In this document: piece by piece, positions 5,016 to 5,973 of the stretch | Layout of the letters: each line of letters opens with the position of its first letter | Position numbering within the stretch: the first letter of the stretch is position 1 | Assembly (NCBI GenBank): GCA_023246135.1 | Contig: JAHFJB010000032.1 | Span: 1 to 5,973, forward strand | Origin: Candidatus Parcubacteria bacterium | GTDB taxonomy: Bacteria; Patescibacteriota; Patescibacteriia; UBA1558; GWA2-36-10 | Length of the DNA: 5,973 nucleotides | Direction of reading: 5' to 3' | Program-made: the position numbers and the translations under genes | The notes under the pieces: generated by a model | Told to the model about the DNA's origin: nothing | The model's input: only the letters and a program-made list of their open reading frames with translations | The model's database searches: none

Positions 5016-5973
5016 TTACTTTTTTAATTCTTTTAAGCTTTCCCTAACCACTCGCCTATCATCCCAAGGAATTTTCTTATCATTGGCCACGCAGATAAAC
5101 TGCTCGGCACCTTTGCCGGTCACTAGCACTAAGTCATTTTTCTTAGCCAAGCTTAAAGCCAGCTTTATAGCCTCCTGTCTACTAGATATTTTAAACAAAT
5201 TTTCTTTAATAATTTTACCAGCCTCAATAGCACCTTGAGCTACATTGGCAATAATCGCTTCCGGGTCATCATCATATGGATCTTCATTGGTGACAACCAC
5301 AACATCGGCAGTTTGCCCAGCCATCTTCCCCAAAATTGGTTGCCGAGCTTTGTCGCGTCCACCGCCACACGAACCCAAAACATGGATCAGTCTTTCGTGC
5401 GGTACCAACTCCAAAGCCTGATAAAGCTGGCTCAAGCTAACTGGCTCCGGTGCATAATCCACCATGACTTTAAAATTTTGTCCCTCATCAATCCATTCTT
5501 GCCGACCCGGTACCCCCTGAAGTTCGGAATTAGCCGCGGCCGCTAGTGACCAACCCAAAGTATCAACTACTGCCAAAGCTGCTAATATATTATAAACATT
5601 AAATTGACCGAGAAGGTCCGTCTTGATTTGCCAATCTTTTATTTTAAAAGACATACCCTTGGTCAAATTCAAATCTTGCGCCTGATAATCAGCCGGATTG
5701 CTCAATCCATAAGTAATAAATTTATCAACTACATATTTTTTTAAACGACCGGATTCAATGTCATCATTATTGGTAATAATTATCTTGTCAATGATTTTGT
5801 TATTTATTCTTTTACGCGGACTATGGCCTAGGTGTTCAAACAATTTCTCCTTAGCATCTCTATAAGCTTCAAAACTACCGTGCGATTCAATGTGCTCTGG
5901 TGTTAAATTAGTAAAAACTACTATATCATAATTAATGCCAATGTGCCGATATTGTTCTATGCCCTGCGAAGAA
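5016..5973 (-). CDS. murE: UDP-N-acetylmuramoyl-tripeptide synthetase (MurE-type Mur ligase), 5' end outside the window
   Basis: About 318 C-terminal residues of a Mur ligase that adds the third amino acid to UDP-MurNAc-L-Ala-D-Glu in cytoplasmic peptidoglycan precursor synthesis, using ATP. The frame is open to the window edge, so the UDP-binding domain and the P-loop (GxxGKT) are not visible; MurE proteins are usually 450-500 aa. Numbering from the first full codon (5970-5972): SSQGIEQYR (1-9), VVFTNLTPEHIESHG (18-32), AYRDAKEKL with K41 at the place of the carbamylated lysine, GQFNVYNILAA (122-132), VPGRQEW (154-160), VDYAPEP (171-177), GSCGGGRDKARQP (200-212), TNEDPYDDDP (228-237), GKGAEQ (286-291), DDRR (304-307). 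The SSQG and FTNL motifs point to MurE rather than MurC, MurD or MurF. The DNPR diaminopimelate signature is replaced by EDPY, so the amino acid added cannot be assigned. It ends in TAA, followed by its own terminator. Confidence 0.9.
   Translation of the reverse strand, partial: SSQGIEQYRHIGINYDIVVFTNLTPEHIESHGSFEAYRDAKEKLFEHLGHSPRKRINNKIIDKIIITNNDDIESGRLKKYVVDKFITYGLSNPADYQAQDLNLTKGMSFKIKDWQIKTDLLGQFNVYNILAALAVVDTLGWSLAAAANSELQGVPGRQEWIDEGQNFKVMVDYAPEPVSLSQLYQALELVPHERLIHVLGSCGGGRDKARQPILGKMAGQTADVVVVTNEDPYDDDPEAIIANVAQGAIEAGKIIKENLFKISSRQEAIKLALSLAKKNDLVLVTGKGAEQFICVANDKKIPWDDRRVVRESLKELKK

Noticed and set aside
4694..5238. Plus-strand frames over the pilin start, the intergenic region and the Mur ligase end
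   Set aside because: They run antisense to real genes and through the terminator, give low-complexity sequence, and have no promoter or ribosome binding site.
5841..5843. TTG codon as the start of the Mur ligase gene
   Set aside because: The frame stays open upstream to the window edge and encodes conserved MurE motifs (SSQG, FTNL, AYRDAK), so this is an internal leucine codon.

Overview
The window is most simply read as chromosomal DNA of a Patescibacteria (Candidate Phyla Radiation) bacterium, probably Parcubacteria-like. The support is family knowledge plus what can be read here: a short RpoB (1146 aa) lacking the lineage-specific insertions of E. coli, RpoB and RpoC starts without a Shine-Dalgarno sequence, very AT-rich intergenic DNA, and wording in RpoB (LPAGVIKTIQVTIAQLRKIQVGDK is split over residues 863-886) and in the Mur ligase (VDYAPEP) that I associate with that group. 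The phylum assignment is inference.

All genes lie on the minus strand, so transcription runs from high to low coordinates. In that order: the 3' two thirds of a murE-like Mur ligase gene (cut by the window edge at 5973), its intrinsic terminator (4974-5007), a strong extended -10 promoter (4905-4933), a small type IV prepilin/pseudopilin gene (4390-4827) with a strong GC-rich terminator hairpin (4334-4379), a 508-bp gene-free AT-rich region (3882-4389), rpoB (441-3881), and the 5' end of rpoC (1-416, cut by the window edge).

The two transcriptional units that can be resolved are the pilin as a single-gene unit and rpoB-rpoC as an operon. rpoBC has a promoter of the same architecture (TTGACA, 17-bp spacer, TGn-TACTAT) at 4045-4073. 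Its leader is about 157 nt long and contains a terminator-like hairpin, which suggests attenuation of RNA polymerase synthesis.

Three things stand out. The pilin gene and its terminator form a sharply bounded block of about 60% GC inside 20-43% GC surroundings and use a good Shine-Dalgarno, as expected for a recently acquired cassette (or an assembly chimera). The AT-rich region upstream of rpoB holds two perfect DnaA boxes 31 bp apart plus a near-match between them. The Mur ligase lacks the canonical diaminopimelate-binding DNPR signature. None of these is proof of an undescribed system; the DnaA-box region and the rpoBC leader are the best candidates for new regulatory biology.
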